Source: Mucilaginibacter aurantiaciroseus (lineage in GTDB: Bacteria; Bacteroidota; Bacteroidia; Sphingobacteriales; Sphingobacteriaceae). From it: a stretch of DNA of 64,000 nt. Shown here piece after piece: positions 50,139 through 58,826 of this stretch. The DNA lies in NCBI RefSeq assembly GCF_024055595.1, contig NZ_JAMXOF010000001.1:1178001-1242000 (forward strand), written 5' to 3'. The first letter of the stretch is position 1. Every line of letters begins with the position of its first letter. The notes under the pieces are model-generated. The model was not told the origin of the DNA. It made no database searches and saw only the letters and a program-made list of their open reading frames with translations. Both the position numbers and the translations under genes were made by a program.

Positions 50139-50146
50139 CATTGCTT

Positions 50147-50325
50147 TAGGTTCCTGCCGCGAAGCAAATTCACAGCAGGATTAAAAGGGAATACAGTGTA
50201 AATCTGTAACTGTCCCGCAGCTGTAAGCTCCGTTAACCAATGTCCGTTCAAAATTGCCACTGTGCCGAGTATTTCGGGATGGGAAGGCAGGGCAAAGGGG
50301 AGCAAGTCAGAATACCTGCCTCAGC
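50147..50325 (+). promoter_or_regulatory. Cobalamin (AdoCbl) riboswitch
   Basis: Contains the B12-box and conserved blocks in order: GGTTCCTGCC, AGGGAATACAGTG, AAATCTGTAACTGTCCCGCAG, CCACTGTG, GGGATGGGAAGGCAG and the closing GGGGAGCAAGTCAGAATACC (each part shown at most 20 nt). CAGCAGGA and the CCTGCC arms pair at the base. It precedes the BtuB-like gene by 117 nt and would switch off uptake genes when B12 is plentiful. A good promoter lies just upstream. Confidence 0.92.
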
Positions 50326-50442
50326 ATTATATTATTCATAGCTTTCGGGGATTGAGGCTTGGATGTGAATGCTCTTCATAAGGCGGTGTATTTCCATTCT
50401 TGTATTTTCCATTTTTGTACGCTATGATGTTTTAACATCAGC

Positions 50443-52476
50443 ATGAGGCACGGTTACGATAGTATTTTCAGGTTAGCAAAACCCCCTTTTATAAGCAAGA
50501 CGTTTTGTATTGCGGGCGTTTTCCTATTAACTTCAACTGTTGTTTTCGCGCAGCGCGATACTACAAAACATCTCAAAGAGGTACCGATAAAGGCATCGAC
50601 TGCACTCAGGCTACAAACGTTAATACCGGCACAACAAATCACCCAAAAAGATTTTGCACATTACAGTGCTTTTAATGTGGCCGATGCCGTGCGCAATTTT
50701 GCAGGCGTTAACATTAAAGATTACGGCGGCATTGGTGGATTAAAAACCATATCGGTACGGAGCCTGGGCACAAACCATACCGCTGTGTTATACGACGGTG
50801 TGCAGCTGAATGATGCCCAAAGCGGACAAATAGATCTGAGTAAATTCAACCTCAATAATGTTCAGGAGATCACCCTGTATAATGGCCAACCCGGTGACCT
50901 GTTGCAACCAGCACGGTCTTTCGCGTCTGCAAGCGTGTTGAGCATTAAAACTATCCGCCCAACTTTGACGGCCAAAAAAACATACCAGATCCAGGTGGGG
51001 GCAAAGGTGGGGAGTTTTGGGTTGATAAATCCTTACCTGCAATGGCAACAGCGGGTTAATAATAACTGGCAATTTGTTATAAACGGCAATTATATAAAAG
51101 CCAACGGCCGGTATAAATATGAGGTAGATAATGATGGTTCGGACACTCTTTCTACCCGGCATCACGGCGATGTGGAATCAATACAAACAGATGCCGCGTT
51201 GTACTATAATAAAAATGATAGCAGTAAATTTAATATTCACATAAATTACTATAACGCTAAACGTGGATTGCCGGGGGCGGTAGTATCTTATACCGAAGGA
51301 CATGGGCAGCAACTGAATAATGACGATGTATTTGTACAAACAGGATACGAACGCCTATTTAAAAACGGATTTTCGCTATTACTTTACAGCAAACTCTCCC
51401 AACTAAAAACCCGTTACCTCGATTCGCCTTACAATAATATCCAGGGATTTATTCTTGAAAATTACAAACAACGCGAAGCTTATCAATCGGTAGCCCTCTC
51501 ATATCATTTAACCAATAATTGGGATATCTCCTACGCTATCGATGCATCCTATACTAAAGTAGATGCTGATATTGATAAGTACGCTTACCCTGCAAGGTTT
51601 ACGCTTTTAAACGTTATTGCCAGTAGCCTAAAATTGGGTAAGTTGCAACTACAGGGAAATCTGCTGCAAACCAATATTCACGAAACAGTGCAAAAGGGTA
51701 CGGCCTTTCAGCAAAAGTCGGTTTTGTCGCCAACACTGATGGCAACGGTGCAGCCTTTCTCCATTCCGAATCTTAAAATACGGGCATTTTACAAAAACGT
51801 TTTCCGCGCGCCGACTTTAGATGAGTTGTATTATTATGCGTTTGTAGAGCGGGTTATAAAACCCGAATTTGTATATCAGTATGATTTGGGAGCTACATAT
51901 TCTAAAAACGTAGATGGCATATTTGAATACATAGCTATTACTGCCGATGCTTATTACAACTATGTTAAGAACAAGATTCTGGCTGTCCCAAACAGCAACC
52001 CGGCAATATTCTCGTTCAGTAATTTGGGTAAAGTTGATATTAAGGGAATCGATCTTGGTTTTAAAACACAAACAAAACAGCATAATGGTTGGAGCGCTTC
52101 GCTCAATACCAATTACACTTATCAGCAGGCTATTGATGTTAGCGACCCTACAAGTTCCAAATACCTGGAGCAGATCCCATATACGCCAAAGCATACGCTT
52201 GCAATAAACGCCGGGGTAAATTATAAAGATGCAGGTGTTTACTTTAATCATATCATGTCATCGGGCAGGTATTATACGGGCAACAATTTGCCGGAATACC
52301 TCGTGCCCGGTTATTCAGTAACAGATGCATCGGCTATTTATAAATTCATTAGCGGTAAAATGCCTTTGCAAACCTCGTTCGAGGTAAATAATCTTTTTAA
52401 TACAAATTATGCTATCATCAGGAGCTTCCCCATGCCGGGCCGCTCTTATCGTTTATCTATTCAAATAACAATTTAA
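50443..52476 (+). CDS. btuB: TonB-dependent vitamin B12 receptor, BtuB-like
   Basis: 677 residues. A signal peptide (FCIAGVFLLTSTVVFAQ, cleavage near 37; the N-terminus is long, so a later start cannot be excluded) is followed by the plug (VADAVRNFAGVNIKDYGG, VLYDGVQLNDAQSGQIDLS) and a 22-strand-type barrel that ends in a strong terminal strand (GRSYRLSIQITI). No CarboxypepD_reg domain as in SusC. Its place behind a cobalamin riboswitch indicates B12 or corrinoid import across the outer membrane. Confidence 0.9.
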   Translation: MRHGYDSIFRLAKPPFISKTFCIAGVFLLTSTVVFAQRDTTKHLKEVPIKASTALRLQTLIPAQQITQKDFAHYSAFNVADAVRNFAGVNIKDYGGIGGLKTISVRSLGTNHTAVLYDGVQLNDAQSGQIDLSKFNLNNVQEITLYNGQPGDLLQPARSFASASVLSIKTIRPTLTAKKTYQIQVGAKVGSFGLINPYLQWQQRVNNNWQFVINGNYIKANGRYKYEVDNDGSDTLSTRHHGDVESIQTDAALYYNKNDSSKFNIHINYYNAKRGLPGAVVSYTEGHGQQLNNDDVFVQTGYERLFKNGFSLLLYSKLSQLKTRYLDSPYNNIQGFILENYKQREAYQSVALSYHLTNNWDISYAIDASYTKVDADIDKYAYPARFTLLNVIASSLKLGKLQLQGNLLQTNIHETVQKGTAFQQKSVLSPTLMATVQPFSIPNLKIRAFYKNVFRAPTLDELYYYAFVERVIKPEFVYQYDLGATYSKNVDGIFEYIAITADAYYNYVKNKILAVPNSNPAIFSFSNLGKVDIKGIDLGFKTQTKQHNGWSASLNTNYTYQQAIDVSDPTSSKYLEQIPYTPKHTLAINAGVNYKDAGVYFNHIMSSGRYYTGNNLPEYLVPGYSVTDASAIYKFISGKMPLQTSFEVNNLFNTNYAIIRSFPMPGRSYRLSIQITI

Positions 52477-52485
52477 TATATCATC

Positions 52486-53559
52486 ATGAAACAATTTCAA
52501 ATCAAAACATTAATGATTGCCGCGGCATTTGCATCTGTATTGTCGGCTTGTAATAAAGACAAGATCACACAAACACCAGAACTGCCTGCCTCAGAACAGC
52601 GCGCAGGCATTTATATAGTGAACCAGGGCAATATCACTCACAACAACAGTTCGCTTAGCTTTTATAACTACACTACCAAAACTGCAACCGCCGATATTTT
52701 TACAGCAGCTAATGGTCGCGGACTTGGTGATACCGGGCAGGATGCTAAAATTTACGGCTCTAAAATGTACATCACTGTGAATTACTCGAGTACATTAGAA
52801 ATTGTAAACGCTAAAACCGCAAAATCTATCAAGCAAATAAAAATGGTTGATGGCGCTACCGACCGCCAGCCGCGCTACGTAGTGTTTAACAAGAACAAAG
52901 CTTTTATATCTTCTTACGACGGTACGGTAGCTGTGTTAGATACCGCTACGTTAACTATCGAAAAATACATCAAAGTAGGCCGTAACCCCGAGCAGATGGT
53001 TATTTCTAATGGTAAATTATATGTTGCCAACTCAGGTGGATTAAGTTCAACGCCAGATAAAACCGTTTCTGTTATTGACCTGAATACCTTAACAGAAATC
53101 AAGAAAATTGAGGTAGCGTTAAACCCAACAACTATATCTGCAGATGCCTTTGGCGATGTATATGTTATAGCTTACGGTACGTATCCATCTGTTCCTAAGA
53201 TCACAATTATCGACAATAACGCAGATGTGGTTAAAACCACAAAAGATATCGATGCAGGTTACGGCACTCCGTTTTTTGTGAGTGGAGATATAGCGTATTA
53301 TTATTCTGATGCCGGTAAGATTAAAGTTTACAACTTAAAAACCCAATTGGTTATAAATGATAACTTTACTATAGGCGGTACAACTCTTAATGCACCTTAT
53401 TCTTTAGCTGTTGACCCTACGACAGGCGAGGTTTTTGTGACCGATGCAAAAGATTTTAGCAGCAATGGTAAGCTATTCGCATACGATAAAACAGGTAAAT
53501 ACGAGTATGACATTGCCACAGGTATCAACCCGGGCGCGATAGTTTTCGTTAATAAATAG
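52486..53559 (+). CDS. Beta-propeller surface lipoprotein, BtuG-like
   Basis: 357 residues. A lipoprotein signal ends at LSACNK (Cys22). The rest is made of repeated four-strand units as in YncE-type seven-bladed propellers (KMYITVNYSSTLEIVN, KAFISSYDGTVAVLDT, KLYVANSGG). 10 bp after btuB. In Bacteroides, BtuG is such a propeller lipoprotein that caps BtuB and binds B12 very tightly; this gene holds the same position. The function is inferred from fold and context. Confidence 0.85.
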   Translation: MKQFQIKTLMIAAAFASVLSACNKDKITQTPELPASEQRAGIYIVNQGNITHNNSSLSFYNYTTKTATADIFTAANGRGLGDTGQDAKIYGSKMYITVNYSSTLEIVNAKTAKSIKQIKMVDGATDRQPRYVVFNKNKAFISSYDGTVAVLDTATLTIEKYIKVGRNPEQMVISNGKLYVANSGGLSSTPDKTVSVIDLNTLTEIKKIEVALNPTTISADAFGDVYVIAYGTYPSVPKITIIDNNADVVKTTKDIDAGYGTPFFVSGDIAYYYSDAGKIKVYNLKTQLVINDNFTIGGTTLNAPYSLAVDPTTGEVFVTDAKDFSSNGKLFAYDKTGKYEYDIATGINPGAIVFVNK

Positions 53560-53610
53560 CATTTTATTTTATAGTGTATTATCAATAAATTTGCGGTAGA
53601 TAACCCGAAT

Positions 53611-54177
53611 ATGTCTTTACAAAAAACGAATACCCGTACAACCGTACTTATAGTAATGGTGCTTGCTGCCATAGCCATGCGCATTGTAAATACGCAAGTA
53701 CCTGCCTTAAGCAATTTTACACCTGTGGGTGCAGTTGCCTTATTTGGCGGTGCTTACTTTGCCGATAAATGGAAGGCTTACCTGGTGCCGTTGCTGGCGC
53801 TTGTAATAAGCGATATGGTTATCAACTACATTTACGCGGGTAAGTTTACGTTTTACACCAGTTCGTTATTTATGTACGGCTGTTTTATGCTGATGACATT
53901 TGTAGGTACCTTCATAAAAAAAGTGACAGTGCTAAACGTAGCGGCAGCATCTGTAGTTGCTGTTTTGATCCACTGGTTTATAATGGACCTGCCGTTTGTT
54001 TACGGCATGCCAAATACTTGGGCTAACTATGGTACGCTGTTAGTTAAAGCCGTCTATCCGTTTGAAACCAACATGCTGATAGGTGATGCCGTTTATGGCG
54101 CAATCCTGTTCGGCGGGTTCGAGCTGGCAAAAAGCAAATTCACTGCTTTACAAGGCAAAAGGCAACTGGCTTTGTAA
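53611..54177 (+). CDS. Membrane protein, DUF6580/ECF S-component-like
   Basis: 188 residues with about five or six membrane helices. The N-terminal RTTVLIVMVLAAIAMRIV, then NFTPVGAVALFGGAYFADKW and IHWFIMDLPFVYGMPNTWAN resemble the DUF6580 family and the S-components of ECF vitamin importers. Position in the riboswitch operon suggests inner-membrane transport of cobalamin or a precursor such as cobinamide or dimethylbenzimidazole. No ECF ATPase or T-component is in the window. The role is inferred. Confidence 0.75.
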   Translation: MSLQKTNTRTTVLIVMVLAAIAMRIVNTQVPALSNFTPVGAVALFGGAYFADKWKAYLVPLLALVISDMVINYIYAGKFTFYTSSLFMYGCFMLMTFVGTFIKKVTVLNVAAASVVAVLIHWFIMDLPFVYGMPNTWANYGTLLVKAVYPFETNMLIGDAVYGAILFGGFELAKSKFTALQGKRQLAL

Positions 54178-54196
54178 GCTGATAATATTATTTAGT

Positions 54197-54228
54197 AAGC
54201 GGTTGGCCTTTGGTTAACCGCTTTTTTT
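54197..54228 (+). terminator. Terminator of the B12 operon
   Basis: AAGCGGTT and AACCGCTT pair, with GGCC-TTTG-GTT inside, followed by a run of six more T. 20 nt after the stop. Confidence 0.75.
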
Positions 54229-54244
54229 GTTAGTGTGCACGGAC

Positions 54245-54307
54245 AGATACGCGAAGTATTGCGTATCTACATGTTTATTTATTGTAGAGGCGCGATAATT
54301 CGCGCCT
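54245..54307. repeat. Two related hairpins, dispersed repeat
   Basis: AGATACGC/GCGTATCT (54245-54268) and GGCGCGA/TCGCGCC (54289-54306) are two short hairpins of similar sequence in inverted order. The form GTAGAGGCGCGATAATTCGCG is common between genes in this phylum. Confidence 0.5.
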
Positions 54308-54322
54308 TAATAACCATTAATT

Positions 54323-55012
54323 ATGAAAAGAATAGTAGTGCTCACCGGCGCGGGAATAAGCGCTGAGAGCGGCTTAAAAACCTTCAGGGATAGCGATGGG
54401 CTTTGGGAGGGATATAACATTGAGGACGTAGCCACGCCCGAGGCCTGGGAGCGAGACCCCGCGTTGGTTCAGGATTTTTATAATCAACGCCGCAGATCCG
54501 TTTTAGAAGCCGAACCTAACGCCGCTCATTATGCGCTGGCAAAATTGGAAGCGCAATATCATGTCACCATTATTACCCAAAATATTGACGACCTTCACGA
54601 ACGGGCGGGCTCAACTAATGTGGTGCACCTGCACGGCATTATTACAAGGTCGCAATCGAGTGTGAATGCTAACCTGACTTATCCGATAAATGGCTGGGAA
54701 TTGAAGATGGGGAAGAAGTGTGAGTTAGGTTCACAATTACGTGCGCACGTAGTATGGTTTGGCGAGGCTGTACCAATGATTGAAACAGCCGCAAAAATTT
54801 GTTCAGAAGCCGAGCTATTTATTCTGGTGGGTACATCACTTGCAGTGTACCCGGCAGCGGGATTGATCAACTACGTTTCGCACGATGTAACCAAATATAT
54901 CATCGACCCAAACATCCCAACAGTAAGCAATAAACGAATTGTAGAGATGCCTTATAAAGCCACGATAGGGGTGCCCGTGTTGGTTGATGAACTCATTGAA
55001 AATGCCCAATAA
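54323..55012 (+). CDS. cobB: Sirtuin, NAD-dependent protein deacylase (CobB-like)
   Basis: 229 residues. NAD motifs GAGISAESGLKTFRD and TQNIDDLHERAG, catalytic His in HLHG, and LVGTSLAVYPAAGL. The YNQRRR segment (Y-x2-R) fits the class III sirtuins that remove succinyl and malonyl groups. The zinc-binding cysteines usually seen after HLHG are missing; only one Cys (GKKCELG) remains there. The enzyme may work without zinc, as other short bacterial forms appear to do. Monocistronic. Confidence 0.9.
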   Translation: MKRIVVLTGAGISAESGLKTFRDSDGLWEGYNIEDVATPEAWERDPALVQDFYNQRRRSVLEAEPNAAHYALAKLEAQYHVTIITQNIDDLHERAGSTNVVHLHGIITRSQSSVNANLTYPINGWELKMGKKCELGSQLRAHVVWFGEAVPMIETAAKICSEAELFILVGTSLAVYPAAGLINYVSHDVTKYIIDPNIPTVSNKRIVEMPYKATIGVPVLVDELIENAQ

Positions 55013-55113
55013 AAGGGTCACAAAAAGCAGCTTTTTTATTGATTAAATATCATTCAACTTGTATTGCCAAATTGTATTTGCAAAAGGGTTATTGGCGTGT
55101 ATAATTACCAAAA

Positions 55114-55148
55114 TAGGCTTTAAAAGCCTACCAAATATAATTTGGTAG
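55114..55148. other. Two overlapping hairpins in a gene-free stretch
   Basis: TAGGCTTTAAAAGCCTA (55114-55130) and CTACCAAATATAATTTGGTAG (first 8 and last 8 bases pair; 55128-55148) overlap by three bases. The gap 55013-55345 between convergent genes is AT-rich and contains also AAGTTATATATG and CGAATA/TATTCG dyads around 55199-55260. No gene was seen. Confidence 0.35.
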
Positions 55149-55345
55149 ATGTGCTTTTAATTAAAATAACTTATTTATTTTCAGTATTTTAAATAAGTTA
55201 TATATGTTATATATTCGCGTAATAAATAGTCGAATAAATTTGAAATATTCGATTTATACTAAAACCACTGCAAAATAAAATTCTGTGATTGAAATTTGTG
55301 AAATATAAATATCTATTCTACAGATACTTACTAATTCTATATCTA

Positions 55346-55594
55346 CTAATAGTTATACCTGTAGTAACTTTCCCTAAAGTCTTTGCCCATTTCTACAAAG
55401 CGTGCCGAAACGGTATTCAAAAAGGGTTCATCAAGCAATTCAAAAACGCTGTTAACGCCCTCTGTCAAATCCATATCGGGGATCTTGTAGGTCTGCTCAA
55501 GTGTGCCTTTTTCTATCTTTACAATAAACTTTTGGTTCATGCTAAGGATAGATATTTTAAAATCGGGGTGTGGTAATTCTGCTATTATTCTCAT
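55346..55594 (-). CDS. Hypothetical protein, 82 aa
   Basis: 82 residues, MRIIAELPHPDFKISILSMN to ESYYRYNY, soluble, with an acidic middle. Looks like a conserved Bacteroidota protein of unknown function (impression). Its start overlaps the stop of the CrtA-like gene (ATGA, 4 bp), so the two are translationally coupled. Confidence 0.7.
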   Translation of the reverse strand: MRIIAELPHPDFKISILSMNQKFIVKIEKGTLEQTYKIPDMDLTEGVNSVFELLDEPFLNTVSARFVEMGKDFRESYYRYNY

Positions 55595-56304
55595 GTTGTA
55601 AAATCTTGTTTTAACAACCCGTCCAAAGGGTTTTTTCCATAAACAGTTCCGGTGGTTTCAATGATGCGGAAACGGGCGAAAAGTTCTTCGCTGTACCAGC
55701 CCTCGCTGCGCGTTTTTTTGATTACTTCAGCATGCTGTTTACTGCCGTAAGCAAAGGCCTTCATGTGCTCCATACTTTTCCAAACCGAAATGGTAGCCTG
55801 GCGGTAAATTGGTGCTTCACCCACACCAAATGACGTGATGTATCCCGGCGCGTCAACCATCAGGTTGGCCACCTCATCCACATGCGACCAGAAGTTTTTC
55901 AGCCTGCTCATTTTAACGGTAGCGCGGGTAAGTACCGCCATTGGCCCGCCTTCGACTTTGCCATCGGGTTTGCCAAAGGGTTCTTTGCCGTCCCATTTGC
56001 CGTGGCTTACCACCGGTTTGCATAAAAGTGTCCAGCTTTCGGTGCCGAGAATTTTCCACCATTTGCTTACGAAGGATGTTTTGGCAAAGCGTTCATAATC
56101 TTCCCGTTCATTCCATACTGCTAAAAGTCCCCATTGCTGCCAGTCGGGTTGCAAATCGAAAGTGCCGTTGCGGCCGCTGCCCAACAACTTCCAAAAACTG
56201 CAGCCATTCTGCAGCATCATGGGCAGGCGGTGTACGGCCATGGCCAACAGGGCAAATGGCACAAAAGCTTTGCGGTAACGTATTATAGTGAGGCTTACAA
56301 TCAT
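55591..56304 (-). CDS. Spheroidene monooxygenase-like protein (CrtA family)
   Basis: 237 residues. FALLAMAVHRLPMMLQNGCSF cut short to RLPMMLQ, FDLQPDWQQWGLLAVWN, AVLTRATVKMSRLKNFWSHV and APIYRQATISVWKSM match the CrtA/DUF3291-like heme-dependent family, whose founding member oxidises the carotenoid spheroidene. No carotenoid genes are in the window apart from a general prenyl synthase at 39.5 kb, so the natural substrate is uncertain. Forms a two-gene operon with the 82-residue protein. Confidence 0.75.
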   Translation of the reverse strand: MIVSLTIIRYRKAFVPFALLAMAVHRLPMMLQNGCSFWKLLGSGRNGTFDLQPDWQQWGLLAVWNEREDYERFAKTSFVSKWWKILGTESWTLLCKPVVSHGKWDGKEPFGKPDGKVEGGPMAVLTRATVKMSRLKNFWSHVDEVANLMVDAPGYITSFGVGEAPIYRQATISVWKSMEHMKAFAYGSKQHAEVIKKTRSEGWYSEELFARFRIIETTGTVYGKNPLDGLLKQDFTT

Positions 56305-56367
56305 CTTGTTGCGAAAATAAAATATTAAATATGAGATTTAGCTTATTTACTTTCAACACAGGCATAT

Positions 56368-56375
56368 TACATTTG
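56368..56375 (+). promoter_or_regulatory. Putative -7 box of the fRMsr gene (near-leaderless)
   Basis: TACATTTG, a full TAnnTTTG match, ends 4 nt before the ATG at 56380, the same spacing as for ribD. No -33 TTTG at the proper distance. Confidence 0.4.
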
Positions 56376-56379
56376 CTTT

Positions 56380-56862
56380 ATGGCAGAGGACTTACAAATC
56401 ACAGTATCAGCAAATAAAGAAGAGCAGTACCAAACGCTTATCCCGCAGATAGCGGCATTACTGGAAGGTGAAACTGACCTGGTGGCAAACCTGGCAAACA
56501 TCGCGGCAGCGTTAAAAGAACAGTTTAAATGGTTTTGGGTTGGTTTTTACTTGGTGAAGCAGGATGAATTGGTTTTAGGCCCCTTCCAGGGCCCCGTAGC
56601 TTGTACGCGCATAGCCAAAGGCCGTGGCGTTTGTGGTACCTCATGGGCCAAAGCCGAAACGCTGATCGTGCCCGATGTGGAAGAATTCCCGGGGCATATC
56701 GCCTGTAGTTCATTATCCCGTTCAGAGATGGTACTGCCGCTTATCCATCGAGGAGAAGTGATTGGCGTGCTGGATGTGGACAGCTCAGCACTAAATGAGT
56801 TTGATGAAACAGATGCTAAGTATCTTAACGAGGTTATCAGCTTGATAAAATTCAATGCATAA
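56380..56862 (+). CDS. Free methionine-(R)-sulfoxide reductase (GAF domain)
   Basis: 160 residues forming one GAF domain. FKWFWVGFYLV, LGPFQGPVACTRIAKGRGVCG and GHIACSSLSRSEMVLPL contain the three conserved cysteines of fRMsr (near residues 75, 85 and 109). Reduces free Met-R-sulfoxide using thioredoxin. It overlaps the following hydrolase gene by 8 bp. Confidence 0.92.
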   Translation: MAEDLQITVSANKEEQYQTLIPQIAALLEGETDLVANLANIAAALKEQFKWFWVGFYLVKQDELVLGPFQGPVACTRIAKGRGVCGTSWAKAETLIVPDVEEFPGHIACSSLSRSEMVLPLIHRGEVIGVLDVDSSALNEFDETDAKYLNEVISLIKFNA

Positions 56863-57505
56863 GGTTTATTTGATAGCCGGACTTGGGGCTGATAGCCGTT
56901 TGTTTAAGGACATTATATTACCGGAAGCGTATGAAGTTATTTTGGTTGACTGGTTTGTCCCAAAGCCGGATGATACTTTAATCACTTATGCACAAAGTAT
57001 TATCAATCAATATGGTATCGAAGAAAATTCAATAATAATTGGCGTTTCCCTTGGCGGGATGATCTCGGTTGAGATTGCCAAACAGGTAAAGCTTAATAAG
57101 GTAATACTAATATCAAGTATTAAAACGGATAGCGAAGCGCCATGGTACTTTAAGTTCTTCAGTAGCCTGCCGGTTTACAAAGCCATACCCGGTAAATTGA
57201 TGACACATTTAGGGTTCTTAATAAAGGGAATGTTTGGTAAGATGAATAATAATGACTTGGCGCTATTCAAAAGTATGTTGCGTAACTCGTCGCCTGTGTT
57301 TATGAAATGGGCGATGCGGGCAGTGCTGTATTGGAGAAATGATGTTGAGGTTGCAAATCTGTATCATATCATCGGCGACAAAGACCTTGTTTTTCCTCAC
57401 CAAAACATTAAAAACCCAACAGCGGTTATCAAAGGCGGTACGCACATTATGGTGTTTGATAAGGCAGATGAAATAAACGCCCTGCTGGCCGATATCCTGA
57501 AATAA
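56855..57505 (+). CDS. Alpha/beta hydrolase
   Basis: 216 residues. The nucleophile elbow is GVSLGGM (Ser near residue 68) in IIGVSLGGMISVEIAK, an oxyanion Gly-rich turn GLGADSR at the N-terminus, and the catalytic His in GGTHIMVFDKA. Asp of IIGDKDLVFP completes a triad. The substrate is unknown. Overlaps the fRMsr gene by 8 bp, so coupled. Confidence 0.85.
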   Translation: MHKVYLIAGLGADSRLFKDIILPEAYEVILVDWFVPKPDDTLITYAQSIINQYGIEENSIIIGVSLGGMISVEIAKQVKLNKVILISSIKTDSEAPWYFKFFSSLPVYKAIPGKLMTHLGFLIKGMFGKMNNNDLALFKSMLRNSSPVFMKWAMRAVLYWRNDVEVANLYHIIGDKDLVFPHQNIKNPTAVIKGGTHIMVFDKADEINALLADILK

Positions 57506-57567
57506 ACATAAAACTCGCATAAGGATTTTTAAGTAACGAGGAAATCACTAATTCACTAATTGTTCGG

Positions 57568-58170
57568 ATGAAATTACCCGAAAGCTATTACCATAACCCA
57601 GACGTAGTTGCGCTAAGTCGCGACCTGATAGGCAAATACCTTTTCACCAATATCGATGGCGTCCTTACCGGCGGATACATTGTTGAAACAGAAGCTTACG
57701 CAGGGGTTAACGATAAGGCTGCGCATTCATACGGCGGGCGTTTAACCCCGCGTACCCAAACCATGTACTTGCAGGGCGGGGTATCGTACGTGTATCTATG
57801 CTACGGTATTCACGAGATGTTTAATGTGGTAGTATCAGAAGAAGGGCATCCCCACGCTATTTTAATTAGGGCTATACAACCTACTGACGGGTTGGATGTT
57901 ATGATGTTGAGACGAAATATGGAAACCGTAAAGCCTAACATCACCAAAGGCCCGGGTTCGGTTGCTAAAGCTTTGGGCATCTCCCGTAAAATAAACTCGG
58001 TTAGCCTGCAAAGTGATGTGATCTGGATCGAGGACAGGGGGTTAACCATTTCGGAGGAAGAGGTTGTTACAGGCTCGCGCATTGGCGTTGGTTATGCCGG
58101 TAATGACGCGCTGCTGCCGTACCGTTTTTATGTGAAAGGAAATATTTATGTGAGCAAGCCCAACAAATAA
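57568..58170 (+). CDS. DNA-3-methyladenine glycosylase (AAG/MPG family)
   Basis: 200 residues. Excises alkylated purines such as 3-methyladenine and hypoxanthine from DNA. Motifs of the family: DLIGKYLF, GYIVETEAYAGVNDKAAHSYGGR with the catalytic Glu, YVYLCYGIHEMFNVV and the ALLIRA-like AILIRAIQP, KGPGSVAKALGIS. Intact. The upstream tandem TCACTAAT (57546-57561) resembles half of the ACTAAT operator candidate but is not palindromic. Confidence 0.93.
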   Translation: MKLPESYYHNPDVVALSRDLIGKYLFTNIDGVLTGGYIVETEAYAGVNDKAAHSYGGRLTPRTQTMYLQGGVSYVYLCYGIHEMFNVVVSEEGHPHAILIRAIQPTDGLDVMMLRRNMETVKPNITKGPGSVAKALGISRKINSVSLQSDVIWIEDRGLTISEEEVVTGSRIGVGYAGNDALLPYRFYVKGNIYVSKPNK

Positions 58171-58219
58171 TTTTTTTGTTGGTTTAAAGTTCATACGAAA
58201 TCAACACTAAAGACATACG

Positions 58220-58720
58220 ATGAGCAACGATTGGTCAAAAACAGAAAGCCTGAAATATTTACAGGACAAAGTGAACGAGGTAAGAACAGCGATGCTTACC
58301 ACCTATAATGAAGAAAAAGGTTTTAACAGCAGGCCAATGGGCACTGCCAATATTGATGATGAAGGCAACATCTGGTTCTTTACCAATGAATATTCGCCAA
58401 AGGTAAGTGAGATCTCGGTTGAGAACACTGTTTCATTAACCTATTCTGATGTTAAAGCGCATACCTACCTTAGTATTGTAGCCGAAGCATCACTGGTTGA
58501 TGATAAAGCAAAAATGAAAGAATTATGGAACCCTTTTATTGAGGCATTCTTTCCCGAAGGATTAGATGATCCTAAACTTACCTTGCTAAAAATAGCACCT
58601 ACAGACGCTGAATACTGGGATAGCAGCAGCAGTAGTATGGTTGTCTTATTCAATATGCTAAAAGCAAGGCTAACCGGCAAGCAGTACGACGAAGGCAAAC
58701 ACGGGAAGATAGAATTATAA
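58220..58720 (+). CDS. Pyridoxamine 5-phosphate oxidase family protein (general stress protein 26-like)
   Basis: 166 residues of the FMN-binding split barrel: AMLTTYNEEKGFNSRPMGTA, DEGNIWFFTNEYSPKV, VSLTYSDVKAHTYLSIVAEA and WNPFIEAFFPEGLDDP. The family binds FMN or related flavins; general stress protein 26 is the nearest name. It does not have the full PdxH motif set. Likely stress-related. Confidence 0.88.
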   Translation: MSNDWSKTESLKYLQDKVNEVRTAMLTTYNEEKGFNSRPMGTANIDDEGNIWFFTNEYSPKVSEISVENTVSLTYSDVKAHTYLSIVAEASLVDDKAKMKELWNPFIEAFFPEGLDDPKLTLLKIAPTDAEYWDSSSSSMVVLFNMLKARLTGKQYDEGKHGKIEL

Positions 58721-58747
58721 CTTTTTAAAGGGAATCAATCTTTATTC

Positions 58748-58775
58748 AAGGCCGCAAATATTTATTTGTGGCCTT
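58748..58775 (+). terminator. Hairpin after the GSP26-like gene
   Basis: AAGGCCGCAAAT and ATTTGTGGCCTT pair (one mismatch) around a short T/A loop, followed by GTTATTT. About 28 nt after the stop. Confidence 0.5.
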
Positions 58776-58826
58776 GTTATTTAATATAATTGGTTTTAAG
58801 AAATAGCTTTTTTGTAATATTGGCTG

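Noticed and set aside
55195..55220. Second BlaI operator (AAGTTATATATGTTATATATT)
   Set aside because: Similar to the dyads at 17368-17401, but it lies between two gene ends, so no promoter is available for control.
57546..57561. ACTAAT operator upstream of the DNA glycosylase gene
   Set aside because: TCACTAATTCACTAAT is a direct repeat, not an inverted one; the spacing and the right half-site do not match the 9296/31261 sites.
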